A stretch of DNA of 64,000 bases, from contig JBBACY010000003.1 of assembly GCA_041656735.1 (NCBI GenBank), positions 1 to 64,000 on the forward strand. Direction: 5' to 3'. A program made the translations under genes and the position numbers. Under the pieces are notes generated by a model that was given only the letters and a program-made list of their open reading frames with translations, did no database searches and had not been told where the DNA came from. The DNA comes from Perlabentimonas sp041656735 (GTDB lineage: Bacteria > Bacteroidota > Bacteroidia > Bacteroidales > Tenuifilaceae). Shown piece after piece: positions 19,202 through 28,567 of this stretch. Within the stretch, counting starts at the first letter, position 1. Each line of letters opens with the position of its first letter.

Positions 19202-19230
19202 CTTACTAAAGTACAATTTAAATTTGGGAA

Positions 19231-19238
19231 CAAAGATA
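19231..19238 (-). promoter_or_regulatory. -7 box of the era-der transcript
   Basis: Read leftward the bases are TATCTTTG, an exact match to the Bacteroidota -7 consensus TAnnTTTG, 29 bases ahead of the era ATG. No clear TTG was seen at the expected -33 distance. Confidence 0.55.
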
Positions 19239-19306
19239 GTAAGATTTGAGGTTTATGTTACACTCGCTAAAAAATATTATAAGCTATGGGGTTGTATTTG
19301 CATAAC

Positions 19307-22300
19307 TTAATCGTTTTGGCTTGCTGTTGATACTGGCAGCTGTACGTAAAACTTTGTGCCAAGGGCAAGGGTGGTTTCAAACCAAATTTCACCTCCTATT
19401 AGCTTAACTATCTCTTTGCTTATGGCAAGCCCAAGGCCCATACCACCCGATTTTGTTGTAAAATTTGGTGTAAATATTTTTTTGCTAGCATCGTCAGAAA
19501 TTCCTGAGCCATTGTCCTCAACAACTACTTTTACGTATTCGCCCGATTGAAACAGCGATACCTTAATGTGCCCATTGGGTTTTCGTCCTATTGCCTGAGT
19601 TGCGTTCTTTATTATGTTAACAAAAACCCTGCTAAGTTGCTCCTTATCAGCATAAACCATAATGTCATCCTCAGGTATATCATTTTCAACCTCAATATTA
19701 GGATACTTTGAGAATAGGGTAGAGGCATCTCGAACAATACCGTTTATGGCAATATGGTTAAACTGCCCGATGGGCATTTTTGCAAAATTCGAAAATTCGG
19801 TGGCAATATTACTTAGCGTACCAATTTGTTCAATAAGGGTATCGGCAAATTTCTCGAAAAGTTCATCCCATCCGGGCTGGTTGGTTTTTTTTGCCCTAAT
19901 TAAATACTGTAGGTTTAATTTTATTGGTGTAAGGGGATTTTTAATTTCATGGGCAATTTGCTTGGCCATTTCACGCCATGCGCTTTGCCGCTGACTTTGC
20001 GCTAACTTATTGGCACTTTCGGCTAGTTCAACCACCATACGATTGTACTCGGTTACAAGCTGACCAAGCTCGTCGTTCCTTATATAGTTAAGCGTTTCGT
20101 TGTGCTTGTCAAAATCTATGGTGCTCAATTTCTCCCTAAGTAGTTCAATGGGTTTGGTTATTTGATTGCTAATAAGTACTGCCACAAATATTGTGAATAG
20201 AATGAGCAGCGTGTATATATTCACCAGCGCTACTACTACCGAAAATATCTCTTGCATAAATTCTCCCTGACGGGTAAAATACGGAAGATTTAGGTACGCA
20301 ATTTTTTGGTTTTGGGTATTAAAAAGAGGAGCGTATGCCGAGAGAAACTCCATTTCCCCAATGTTTTCGGTATTTATTAGCTTTGGAATATGTCGTTTTG
20401 AGAGATCGTGTAACGGAAGAGGATGCATTGTGGTGCCAATAAGTTGGCGGTCGATAATTTCGGGTCTCGATGTGGCAATAAGCTCACCGCCAACGCCATA
20501 AATGTTTATGTCAGAGCGTAAAACATTCGATAATTTTATAAGGTAATGGGTTAGGTAGTTTGCATATTCGGGGTTTATAATGTCTTCTGTTACCAGGTTG
20601 TCTTCAATGTCAACTTTGGCCGATTGTAACTTCTCGTTGAGGCTGTCGTAATTCTTCTTCTCAAAGCTTTTAACGCTGTATACAATAGTTACCAGTCCAA
20701 CCATAATAAGCGACAGAACGATAAGTTGAACCATGCTGAACTTTATTCTGCTTTTTAGGCTTGGTGCCCCAAAGTTAAAACCAATAGGAACGCCACCAAG
20801 CGTTAGCCATAGTATACCAACCATAAAAAAGAATAGAAAAACCCAAGCGAACGAGGCTGTAATGTTGAATAGTTTCTCTTTTGGGCGACTTAAGTAAAGT
20901 TCTATTTCGCTATCGTTAGTGTAAATTAAATGATTGTAACTATCAAAATCAACAAAAGTGTAATTGCTTACTGTATCAGGCTGAAACTCGTTTGATAGCG
21001 GGTAGTTAAATTCTCCTGTTCGTGCTATAAGGTTGCCCTTAAAGTACTTGGCCGACGAGTAGTCTGATAGAATGGAGCGGTTAGGCGTATTGCCATCGAG
21101 GAGTAGCTCGGGGTATCCCAAAATTTCGCGACTAAGTTTAGAGTCGAGTTCAAGGTATATGCAAATTTCCTGGCCATCGGGTAACACATACTCAATCATT
21201 CCTAAGTAGCTTATACGACCGTTCTGGTTATCGAGGTAGTAAAAACTTGTGCCGGGTATCCTGGTGCCATAGTCGTTTAGCATATCTTCAAAAAAATCGA
21301 AGCACCTATATACTTCACCCGAACTACCCAAGCGAATATCCGAAGTGCTAAGACAAACTGTTATCTGAAAATCGAATTTCTTGAGGTAGCTATTTAGGTA
21401 GTTCTCATCTAAATAGTTGTAAAGGTCCGATTCGTGGGCTAAAATATCGCCTAGAAGCCTAATAATCTCCTCATCGGTGTGCATTTTTCGGTATATCTGC
21501 GGGAATATGACTTCGGCCACGGGATCGCGTTCGTTGGCTAAATTTATGGCAAGTATTTTTCTAACCTCCTTATCCTTTTTGTCAGAGTTGTCAGATATTG
21601 AGTAAACTGTAAAAATTGAAAACAACAGAATTAGAGTAATAAACTGGTTTGCATTGAGTTTGCCCGTTTTTATTAGAGGTTTAAGAATTATAAGTGGTAT
21701 TGACATAGCAAAAAGCAGGCTCAGTACCGTGGGGGTGGTATAAGTAAACTGAACGGTTACCGCAAGTACAAATGCAGAAACTAGAGTGATAAATGCAGGT
21801 TTTAAACCGTAGGGTTTAAGAAGTTTTGCCGATGAAAACAGAGCTAGTACGCCGGCAGTAAACCAAAGTGAAATAATTAGGTATTCAACTAGTGCATAAA
21901 CCGAAAGGTTGAAAATGCGGTAGGCTTCAAGGGTTATGGTTGAGTTATGAACTAAAACAGAGGTTAGGTAACTAGAGTAAAAGAAAAAGATGAATGAAAC
22001 TAGCGCCAATGCGCCTCCCCATACTATGGCTTTTACCTTACTCGAGGGCGTTACTTTTGCTACTGTGCGCTGAGTAAAGCAAAGTAGGGCGAAAATAATT
22101 AGGGTATTAATCAGTAAATCGCCAAGAGATGGGCTGTACCATGAATAGGCAAAAATTTCATAGCTAAACAGTTTCAGGTTTCCTTGCGTAATAATATTCC
22201 AGTAGAGTAGTGCAAGTCTTAGGCTAATAATTAGCAGCAAAAGCAATGGTATAGTTACGGCCTTTCGCTTGTATTTTAACGAAAGCCAAAGCAGTATATA

Positions 22301-22975
22301 TAGTGAAATTATGAGCAAAAGGAAGCCAGCGTGTGTTAGTATCGACTTAAAATTTTCGAGTTCAAACTCAAAGTCTTTGGGAATATAGGAAAGGTAAAAT
22401 ATTGGATTTGGACCGAATAGCGAAACAGGAAACGACCCATTTAGCGAGGTGGGCGAAAGGCTATAGTTCTTTAGAAAATTTAACGATTCATGGTAACTGT
22501 TTTTTAAAAATTTATTTTGATACGGGTAGCTATACCTAACTTTTACCAACAGTAGCCCTTTAATGTTATCGCGTGCAATCCAGTATGAGAGGCACCACGT
22601 GTTTTGCACTTTTATCAGCTTGTTTGAGAATTCCTGAACCAGGTTAACGTCCATACTCTCGGACCAGAATTGCAGCTCGTTATCTTCATAAAGGAAAATA
22701 GCCAACCCATTTTTTTGTAGCTCATCCCATTTCGAGTTGGATAGCAAGTCAAAAGCACTCTCGAAGCCATAGTCGTAAGCCTCGTTAATTAAATCTTTTG
22801 TGGCTTGCATACCAGTGTTGGTGCGTTTAACTAGAACCTCTTGCGCTCTATTTATCTGTGGAAGCGTTGCAAGCTTACGGGTTGAAATTTGTGTTGAATA
22901 GGGAATAATGGCAAACAATATTGCTGAAAGCAAAAAAGTAGCCAGTGCGAATGTTTTTAAGTGTCTTTTTTTCAC
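19307..22975 (-). CDS. Large multi-TM NtrY-like sensor histidine kinase
   Basis: A 1222-residue membrane kinase. TM1 is at about 8-28, followed by a periplasmic domain to about 215, then a block of about eight TM helices (215-465), a second periplasmic domain (about 470-715), two more TM helices, a third periplasmic part (about 790-930), a last TM helix and a HAMP domain. HisKA contains H1009 in IAHEIKNPLTPIKL, the NtrY/PorY-like form. The ATPase domain has NIIKNATQAI, DNGSGIS and GGMGLGLAISK. The start is GTG at 22975, as no in-frame ATG lies nearby and the signal-anchor begins here. No response regulator is adjacent. Its unusual length and three outward-facing regions suggest several inputs, but the stimulus is unknown. 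Confidence 0.88.
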   Translation of the reverse strand: MKKRHLKTFALATFLLSAILFAIIPYSTQISTRKLATLPQINRAQEVLVKRTNTGMQATKDLINEAYDYGFESAFDLLSNSKWDELQKNGLAIFLYEDNELQFWSESMDVNLVQEFSNKLIKVQNTWCLSYWIARDNIKGLLLVKVRYSYPYQNKFLKNSYHESLNFLKNYSLSPTSLNGSFPVSLFGPNPIFYLSYIPKDFEFELENFKSILTHAGFLLLIISLYILLWLSLKYKRKAVTIPLLLLLIISLRLALLYWNIITQGNLKLFSYEIFAYSWYSPSLGDLLINTLIIFALLCFTQRTVAKVTPSSKVKAIVWGGALALVSFIFFFYSSYLTSVLVHNSTITLEAYRIFNLSVYALVEYLIISLWFTAGVLALFSSAKLLKPYGLKPAFITLVSAFVLAVTVQFTYTTPTVLSLLFAMSIPLIILKPLIKTGKLNANQFITLILLFSIFTVYSISDNSDKKDKEVRKILAINLANERDPVAEVIFPQIYRKMHTDEEIIRLLGDILAHESDLYNYLDENYLNSYLKKFDFQITVCLSTSDIRLGSSGEVYRCFDFFEDMLNDYGTRIPGTSFYYLDNQNGRISYLGMIEYVLPDGQEICIYLELDSKLSREILGYPELLLDGNTPNRSILSDYSSAKYFKGNLIARTGEFNYPLSNEFQPDTVSNYTFVDFDSYNHLIYTNDSEIELYLSRPKEKLFNITASFAWVFLFFFMVGILWLTLGGVPIGFNFGAPSLKSRIKFSMVQLIVLSLIMVGLVTIVYSVKSFEKKNYDSLNEKLQSAKVDIEDNLVTEDIINPEYANYLTHYLIKLSNVLRSDINIYGVGGELIATSRPEIIDRQLIGTTMHPLPLHDLSKRHIPKLINTENIGEMEFLSAYAPLFNTQNQKIAYLNLPYFTRQGEFMQEIFSVVVALVNIYTLLILFTIFVAVLISNQITKPIELLREKLSTIDFDKHNETLNYIRNDELGQLVTEYNRMVVELAESANKLAQSQRQSAWREMAKQIAHEIKNPLTPIKLNLQYLIRAKKTNQPGWDELFEKFADTLIEQIGTLSNIATEFSNFAKMPIGQFNHIAINGIVRDASTLFSKYPNIEVENDIPEDDIMVYADKEQLSRVFVNIIKNATQAIGRKPNGHIKVSLFQSGEYVKVVVEDNGSGISDDASKKIFTPNFTTKSGGMGLGLAISKEIVKLIGGEIWFETTLALGTKFYVQLPVSTASQND

Positions 22976-23180
22976 CGATATACTAGTTGAGTGCTTTATT
23001 GTTTTTTTTAATACGTTTTTTGCCGAAATGTTAAGCTAGTTAAGCCCTGCATTCTTTATATACACTTAGTAGAGAGCCTATTGATGAACTGTGGCCCTTT
23101 AGTTTTATAAAGTGTTTTTGTATTACTATTTTCGTCTAATTTCAATACATAAAGGCATAACAAAAACCGCACCGATTTTG

Positions 23181-23654
23181 CTACTCGTGATGGTATGGAT
23201 CTCCTTTAAGTATGGTCATAGCTCTGTAAACTTGCTCAATGGCAATAAGTCTAATCATTTGATGTGAAAAGGTTAATTTCGACATGGCCATCTTTTCGTT
23301 AATTCTCTTTTTTACCTCATCCGATACGCCATAGGCCCCGCCCACAACAAAAACAAGCTCTTTGCATCCGCTAAGCATTTTTAATTGTAGTAGCTGCGAA
23401 AACTCTTTCGAAGTGTGTTCCACCCCTTTTTCATCAAGTAAAATTACGTCGGATGCAGTTTTTAACGCATTCAGAATCAACTCCTCCTCTTTATTTACAA
23501 GCTGCTCGGGGGGTAAGTTTTTACTGTTCTTAATATCGGGAATAATATTGAACCCAATTTTAATGTACCGTTTTAACCTTTTCAGGTACTCCTCAATCCC
23601 CTGGTCTATAAAGCCTTTGTTAGTTTTGCCTATGGCTAAAATTGTGATTTTCAC
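23181..23654 (-). CDS. rlmH: 23S rRNA (pseudouridine1915-N3)-methyltransferase RlmH
   Basis: A 157-residue SPOUT methyltransferase that methylates pseudouridine 1915 in helix 69 of 23S rRNA. The knotted SAM site is visible as FVVGGAYGVSDEV at about 101-113, with LSFSHQM-like TFSHQMIRL and the C-terminal EQVYRAMTILKGDPYHHE, which is nearly invariant in the family. The start is GTG at 23654, matching the usual MKIT N-terminus. The gene lies 205 bases upstream of the NtrY-like kinase in the same direction. Confidence 0.96.
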   Translation of the reverse strand: MKITILAIGKTNKGFIDQGIEEYLKRLKRYIKIGFNIIPDIKNSKNLPPEQLVNKEEELILNALKTASDVILLDEKGVEHTSKEFSQLLQLKMLSGCKELVFVVGGAYGVSDEVKKRINEKMAMSKLTFSHQMIRLIAIEQVYRAMTILKGDPYHHE

Positions 23655-24123
23655 GTAATTAAAATTGGTTCGTTTTTTTAGGTAGAACAGTTGTCATTAT
23701 CTTTTGCTACGAAACTATGAAAAAGCAATAATTTTTCCTAATTAATAGTAAATCTGGGGTTGATGTTTAGCGCTTTGTGGTTGAATCATTACCCATAAAT
23801 TTAGAGAAAAACTCCCCTGAAATCTTAATTTTTGCATAAGGTTTTGTAATTCAGTTGCATATGTTTATTCTGATCTCTTGTAACCGACATTGATATCCAT
23901 ATTAAAAACGTTTAGGCTTGATTACCGCGATTTATTTTATTAATTTTACAACAAGTAGGGCGAATGGTTAAAATCGTATATTGTTTTTTATTTACAGTGT
24001 TAGGCATAACTCATTAATGAGAGTACTAATTATGGCGTAATATTTGCAGTAATACTTGGCTTAAATGTAATAGGTATTTTTCATTATATGAATTATTTAG
24101 TTGAAGGTTAAAGATATGTGGAT
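23655..24123. other. Divergent intergenic region rlmH / nadC operon
   Basis: A 469-base gap between divergent genes; no coding frame of note. CTCATTAATGAG at 24010-24021 is a perfect 12-bp palindrome about 100 bases ahead of the DUF4783 gene and may be an operator. The string GTAATATTTGC near 24036-24046 resembles the -7 element with one extra base. The rest is AT-rich without other structure that I can see. Confidence 0.4.
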
Positions 24124-24528
24124 ATGAGAAAAAAAATTACCACCCTTTTTATTTTGTTACTAACTACTGTAATGGTTAATGGTTATGGTCAGTTGGTGCC
24201 TAGTGAAAGTTTTATTAATACCATTACTGTAATTTTTAAAACAGGAAATTCAGGTGAGTTAAGTAAGCATCTTAACTCTACCGTTGAGATAGAGTTGCTT
24301 AGCGAGGACAATATTTACAGTAAAGCACAGGCCGAACTGATGATGAAAGATTTTTTCACCCGCAACAAGCCCAGTTCATTTAAAATTAACCACCAAGGAA
24401 ACAAGGGTAATACTAGTTTTGCAATAGGCACTCTGGTTACGGATTCAGGAAGTTTTAGGGTTTCGGTATTCATGAAAAGCGAAAATGACAAGCATTTAAT
24501 TCATCAAATACGGGTTGAGCAAAGTTAG
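24124..24528 (+). CDS. DUF4783 exported protein
   Basis: A 134-residue protein (MRKKITTLF start) with a signal peptide ending near GYGQ. The mature part of about 110 residues has the DUF4783 pattern: SFINTITVIFKTGNSGELSKHL, then VEIEL and a SKAQAELMMKDFF helix, and a beta-rich C-terminus. The fold resembles NTF2-like proteins. Function is unknown, though the family commonly precedes nadC in Bacteroidales. The frame is open to a GTG two codons upstream (24118), but the ATG at 24124 gives the better signal peptide. It lies 50 bases before nadC. Confidence 0.85.
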   Translation: MRKKITTLFILLLTTVMVNGYGQLVPSESFINTITVIFKTGNSGELSKHLNSTVEIELLSEDNIYSKAQAELMMKDFFTRNKPSSFKINHQGNKGNTSFAIGTLVTDSGSFRVSVFMKSENDKHLIHQIRVEQS

Positions 24529-24578
24529 CGCGGGTAGGGATAAAACAAATCATCTTTTAAATTTAATTATTTCTTATT

Positions 24579-25415
24579 ATGTCGTTAGAAGACAAATTAA
24601 TTGACATTGCCATTGCCGAAGACATTGGTGATGGAGACCACTCGTCATTATCGTGTATACCCGATACCGCAATGGGCGAAGTTAGACTTATGGTTAAGGA
24701 TACAGGCGTTTTGGCAGGTGTTGATATAGCGCAACGTATTTATCATCGTATTGATAGTAAAATACAATTTACCCCATACCTAACCGATGGAAGTATTGTT
24801 AAAGTAGGTGATATAGGGTTTAGTGCAGCCGGTAAGGTGCACTCGTTACTACAGGCCGAACGGATTGTGCTAAATGTAATGCAGCGAATGAGTGGAATTG
24901 CAACCCAAACAAATATTTATGTTAAGCAAATTGAGGGAACCGGTGCCAAAATTCTCGACACTCGAAAAACTACTCCAGGTATGCGGGTTTTCGATAAGCA
25001 AGCGGTTAAAATTGGGGGTGGATATAACCACCGCATGGGTCTTTACGATATGATTATGCTTAAGGATAATCACGTTGATTTTGCAGGAGGAATAGTGCAA
25101 GCTATTGAGAAGGCAAATGCTTACACAGCCAAACTAGGAAAACAGATAGATATTGAGATTGAAACCCGCAATCTTGATGAAATACAGCAGGTTATTAGCA
25201 CGGGAGGCGTTAGGCGAATTATGCTCGATAATTTTAGCGTAGCCTTAACAAAGCAAGCGGTTAAACTAATTGATGGAAGGTTTGAGGTTGAGTCATCGGG
25301 CGGAATAACGCTTGATACTATTAGGGGTTATGCCGAAACTGGTGTCGATTTTATTTCAGTTGGTGCCTTAACACATCAAATTAAGAGTTTAGATATGAAT
25401 TTGAAGAAAGTATAA
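24579..25415 (+). CDS. nadC: Nicotinate-nucleotide pyrophosphorylase (carboxylating)
   Basis: A 278-residue enzyme that makes nicotinate mononucleotide, CO2 and pyrophosphate from quinolinate and PRPP in NAD synthesis. Visible are EDIGDGDHSS near the N-terminus, the ERIVLNVMQRMSGIAT helix, the quinolinate-binding segment LDTRKTTPGMRVFDKQAVKIGGG, HRMGLYDMIMLKDNH, IEIETRN and the closing ESSGGITLDTI...VDFISVGALTH. All these are in place and the length is normal. It starts at ATG in an operon with the DUF4783, BrkB-like and pdxH genes. NadA and NadB are not in the window. Confidence 0.97.
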   Translation: MSLEDKLIDIAIAEDIGDGDHSSLSCIPDTAMGEVRLMVKDTGVLAGVDIAQRIYHRIDSKIQFTPYLTDGSIVKVGDIGFSAAGKVHSLLQAERIVLNVMQRMSGIATQTNIYVKQIEGTGAKILDTRKTTPGMRVFDKQAVKIGGGYNHRMGLYDMIMLKDNHVDFAGGIVQAIEKANAYTAKLGKQIDIEIETRNLDEIQQVISTGGVRRIMLDNFSVALTKQAVKLIDGRFEVESSGGITLDTIRGYAETGVDFISVGALTHQIKSLDMNLKKV

Positions 25416-25435
25416 TTAAAACGATAGCAGATAGA

Positions 25436-26431
25436 ATGTTTGCTGAAAGGAAGGCTATAGAAATTTTTAATAAATTTGTTAGGAAGTTAAAAGTTAACAT
25501 AAAACTTGCTATTCGCAAAGCCAAGCGGGTAAGTTTTATCGGGTTATATGGAGTTCCTGTTTACGATGTGGTTGCTCTTTTTATCCAAGGCATTGTAAAA
25601 GGTAGTATAACCACCAGAGCATCAGCAGTAGCATTTAATTTTTTTGTTGCTATTTTCCCTACTCTAATTTTTTTCTTTACGTTAATTCCCTACGTGCCCA
25701 TTGCTAATTTCCAGGCTCAACTGCTCGTTTTAGTTCAGGGGGTTTTGCCAACCAGCGCTTTTAATATGGTTGAGCATACCCTAGTCGAAGTGGTAACTCA
25801 GCGTAGTTGGGGCCTACTCTCGTTTGGTTTTATTGGCGCAGTATTTTTTGCGCACAATGGTATTAGTTCGCTCATTGATGCCTTTAACGCCACCTTCCAC
25901 GTTATCGGAAGGCGTACTTTTGTTAATCAGCATTTAATAGCATTTATGCTCACTTTTTTACTTCCATTCCTGCTTGTGATATCTGTAGTTCTGGTTTTCT
26001 TTGGCCAAACTATTTTAGATTTTTTTGTCCAAAAACAGATGCTTCAGTTGAACTTTACTTACTATATCATTGTTGTTATTCGGTGGGTTGCAATTATAAT
26101 GTTATTCTTTATTTCGATCTCATTTTTGTACTATATGGCACCTGCACGAAAAATAAAATTCCATTTTATTTCTGCTGGCTCCATAATGGCAACCGCTATG
26201 ATCCTGGTTACATCCATAGGGTTTTCGTTCTATGTTAATAATTTTGGTCAGTACAATAAACTTTACGGTTCTATAGGTAGCCTTTTGGCCTTAATGTTTT
26301 GGCTGTTTTTTAATGCAGTGGGTCTTATTGTTGGTTTTGAGATTAATGCAAGTATAGCTTCGGCTAAAAATAATTTGAATGTAAGAGCGTTGAATGATGA
26401 GTATTCAGAGAATATCGGAAATCAGAAATGA
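25436..26431 (+). CDS. YihY/BrkB family inner-membrane protein
   Basis: A 331-residue membrane protein with a basic cytoplasmic N-terminus of about 45 residues and six TM helices. The family signature is seen in RASAVAFNFFVAIFPTLIFFFTLIPY at about 58-83, in FGFIGAVFFAHNGISSLIDAFN and in the last TM pair with GSIGSLLALMFWLFF. The family was once called ribonuclease BN; that activity belongs to another protein, and the role of YihY/BrkB proteins remains unsettled. The gene starts 20 bases after nadC and overlaps pdxH by 38 bases. Confidence 0.9.
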   Translation: MFAERKAIEIFNKFVRKLKVNIKLAIRKAKRVSFIGLYGVPVYDVVALFIQGIVKGSITTRASAVAFNFFVAIFPTLIFFFTLIPYVPIANFQAQLLVLVQGVLPTSAFNMVEHTLVEVVTQRSWGLLSFGFIGAVFFAHNGISSLIDAFNATFHVIGRRTFVNQHLIAFMLTFLLPFLLVISVVLVFFGQTILDFFVQKQMLQLNFTYYIIVVIRWVAIIMLFFISISFLYYMAPARKIKFHFISAGSIMATAMILVTSIGFSFYVNNFGQYNKLYGSIGSLLALMFWLFFNAVGLIVGFEINASIASAKNNLNVRALNDEYSENIGNQK

Positions 26432-27041
26432 TTATACGTTACGGCAGCTTAACGAGCTGGATGTAGATTCAGATCCATTCGTATTTTTTAATGAGTGGCT
26501 AAACGAGGCAATTGACTCGGAGTGTAATGAACCTACTGCAATGACTCTAGCCACATCAACATTCGATGGGAAACCATCGGCAAGAATAATTTTGCTTAAA
26601 GGAGCCGATAAGGAAGGTTTTACCTTTTATACAAACTACGATAGCAGGAAGGGGAGTCAGATATTGCAAAACCCTTATGGGGCATTGCTGTTTTTTTGGC
26701 CTGAACTCCAACGTGAAATTCGTATTGAGGGAGCCATAAAAAAAGCGGATGAGGAGCAGTCCGATGATTACTTTAAAAGTCGCCCAACAAAAAGCCAGAT
26801 TAGTGCGTGGGCTTCACCGCAAAGTAAGGTTATCCCTAGTCGGAAGTATTTAGAAAGTTTAAAGTCCGATTTTCAGGAAGAGTTTTCAAGAAGAACAATC
26901 CCACGACCTGCCAATTGGGGTGGCTATATTCTGGTTCCAACCTTGTTTGAGTTTTGGCAGGGCAGAGCCAACCGCCTTCACGATCGTATACAGTATACAC
27001 TGCAAAACGACGAATGGATTATTGAGCGGCTTGCTCCTTAG
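26394..27041 (+). CDS. pdxH: Pyridoxamine 5'-phosphate oxidase
   Basis: A 215-residue FMN enzyme that oxidises pyridoxine or pyridoxamine 5'-phosphate to pyridoxal phosphate. Hallmarks: EPTAMTLATSTFDGKPSARIILLKG, FTFYTNYDSRKGSQ, ALLFFWPELQREIRIEG, KSQISAWASPQSKVI and the C-terminal EFWQGRANRLHDRIQY. ATG occurs at 26394 and again at 26397. Either start keeps the usual N-terminus (ISEIRNDYTLRQL), which lies inside the 38-base overlap with the BrkB gene, so the overlap is real and suggests coupled translation. Confidence 0.96.
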   Translation: MMSIQRISEIRNDYTLRQLNELDVDSDPFVFFNEWLNEAIDSECNEPTAMTLATSTFDGKPSARIILLKGADKEGFTFYTNYDSRKGSQILQNPYGALLFFWPELQREIRIEGAIKKADEEQSDDYFKSRPTKSQISAWASPQSKVIPSRKYLESLKSDFQEEFSRRTIPRPANWGGYILVPTLFEFWQGRANRLHDRIQYTLQNDEWIIERLAP

Positions 27042-27059
27042 CTCGATAATTTCGCTATA

Positions 27060-28544
27060 CTAGTTCTCAATTAGTAACTCAAAATCTACCTCAATTGGCT
27101 TATTTTCAATGAAGTTAAATTGAGTTAGCTTGCGCATTTCGTAGTAAAAATCCCAGTAGTTTCTCATGGCTGAAATGTACTTTGCGCGAGCATTATCTCT
27201 TTCGGTTTGGGCAATATTTAGCTCTAGTACATCAATTTTCCCAATCAAAAAACGTTCTTTCGTAACGTTGTATCGGCTTTGACCAATGGTATCGGCCTTT
27301 GCGGCAAGTTGTAGCTGGGTTTCTTGTAGGTTGAACTCCATAACCCTAAGGTAAATGTTTTGCTCAAAATCGGTGAGCGATTGCTGTATATTGGTCCTTA
27401 CTACCTCGCGGCTCGATTCGGCCATTTTTACTCGTCCTCGGCCAAGGCCCCAGTCTAGTATCGGAACGGTTACTCCAATCCTTACGCCCTGCTGATCCAT
27501 TGGGTCAACATATACATTTTTAAACTCTTCTGCTCGCTGAGTAAGCCCGTAGGTTGCAAAAAGATTTGCGCTAAACCCTTGGTTTGCTTTTGCCTGAGCC
27601 ACATTTCTATCCGATTCAATTAATCGACGTTCAAACTGAATCATTCTTGGATTGTTATCCTTGGCAAGGGCGTATACATTGTCGAATTTTAACGAAGTTT
27701 TAGGAAAATGCGTTGGAACTAGTAGTTGAATGTTGTAATCGTCCTTTATGCCCAGGAACGAGGTTAACCTGAATTTTTTTAACTGTAAGTCGATTTCTGC
27801 TTCGTTTACAGAACTACCAGCATTTAGGTAGCTTAACTCCATCTGCAGTAACTCATTTTCGGCAATAGTGCCAATATTGTATCGGCCCTTTGCAATTTGG
27901 TAGAGCGTATCGGTGTTGGCGTAGTTTAACTTAGCTGTTTGTACGTTTTGCTGGGCCAAAACCAGGTCAAAAAAATATCGAATGGCTTCACCTGCAATTG
28001 TTTCCATTGACTCAATGTATGTCCGTTTCGCTTCTAAGTATTTTAGAGGTTCAACCTTTTTTTTCCATTTTAACTCGTTGAATCCAAGTATTGGCTGGCT
28101 AAAACCAAGTTGTATGGGTACCGACATATAGTTTTTGCCGCTATTGGTACCGAAAAAGTCAGTGCGTTCTAAATTTGAGCTGGCAAAAATTCGTCCTCCA
28201 GTTAGCCCAATATTCTGGTTAAGCGATAATCCTAGTGAAGCGGTATTCGAGTTTTCTTCAATATATTTATAAGTACCATCCTCAAGCTGGTAACGTATCA
28301 AACTTCTATTCAGATTGGGGAAGGTCCCATTAAGGGTAATGCTAGGTAAATACTCGGCCTTATAAGTTCTGTGTTCCCAGTATGCCGACCGAAACTGATG
28401 CTTAGCCAGAATGGCCTGAGGCGAAAAATCTTTTGCCAATTCGAGTACGTCGTCAATAGTTAAGGTTGAGGTAGCTGTTTGCGAAAACGAGGTACTTATT
28501 GAAAGTAACAGCAGTAGGTTAAGTAGTATTTTTTTTAGGAGCAT
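27060..28544 (-). CDS. TolC-family outer-membrane efflux protein
   Basis: A 494-residue protein with a signal peptide (cleavage near SFSQ) and the two OEP repeats of TolC: alternating long helices with short beta strands. Segments typical of the family are the YRTYKAEYLPSITLNG-like region near 53-68, SFLGIKDDYNI, and the RVGVTVPILDWGLGRGRV-like stretch near 350. It should form a trimeric channel for the adaptor and permease encoded just upstream (23-base gap). It is convergent with pdxH, 18 bases between the stops. Confidence 0.9.
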   Translation of the reverse strand: MLLKKILLNLLLLLSISTSFSQTATSTLTIDDVLELAKDFSPQAILAKHQFRSAYWEHRTYKAEYLPSITLNGTFPNLNRSLIRYQLEDGTYKYIEENSNTASLGLSLNQNIGLTGGRIFASSNLERTDFFGTNSGKNYMSVPIQLGFSQPILGFNELKWKKKVEPLKYLEAKRTYIESMETIAGEAIRYFFDLVLAQQNVQTAKLNYANTDTLYQIAKGRYNIGTIAENELLQMELSYLNAGSSVNEAEIDLQLKKFRLTSFLGIKDDYNIQLLVPTHFPKTSLKFDNVYALAKDNNPRMIQFERRLIESDRNVAQAKANQGFSANLFATYGLTQRAEEFKNVYVDPMDQQGVRIGVTVPILDWGLGRGRVKMAESSREVVRTNIQQSLTDFEQNIYLRVMEFNLQETQLQLAAKADTIGQSRYNVTKERFLIGKIDVLELNIAQTERDNARAKYISAMRNYWDFYYEMRKLTQFNFIENKPIEVDFELLIEN

Positions 28545-28567
28545 AATTCTATGTATTATTCTAAATT

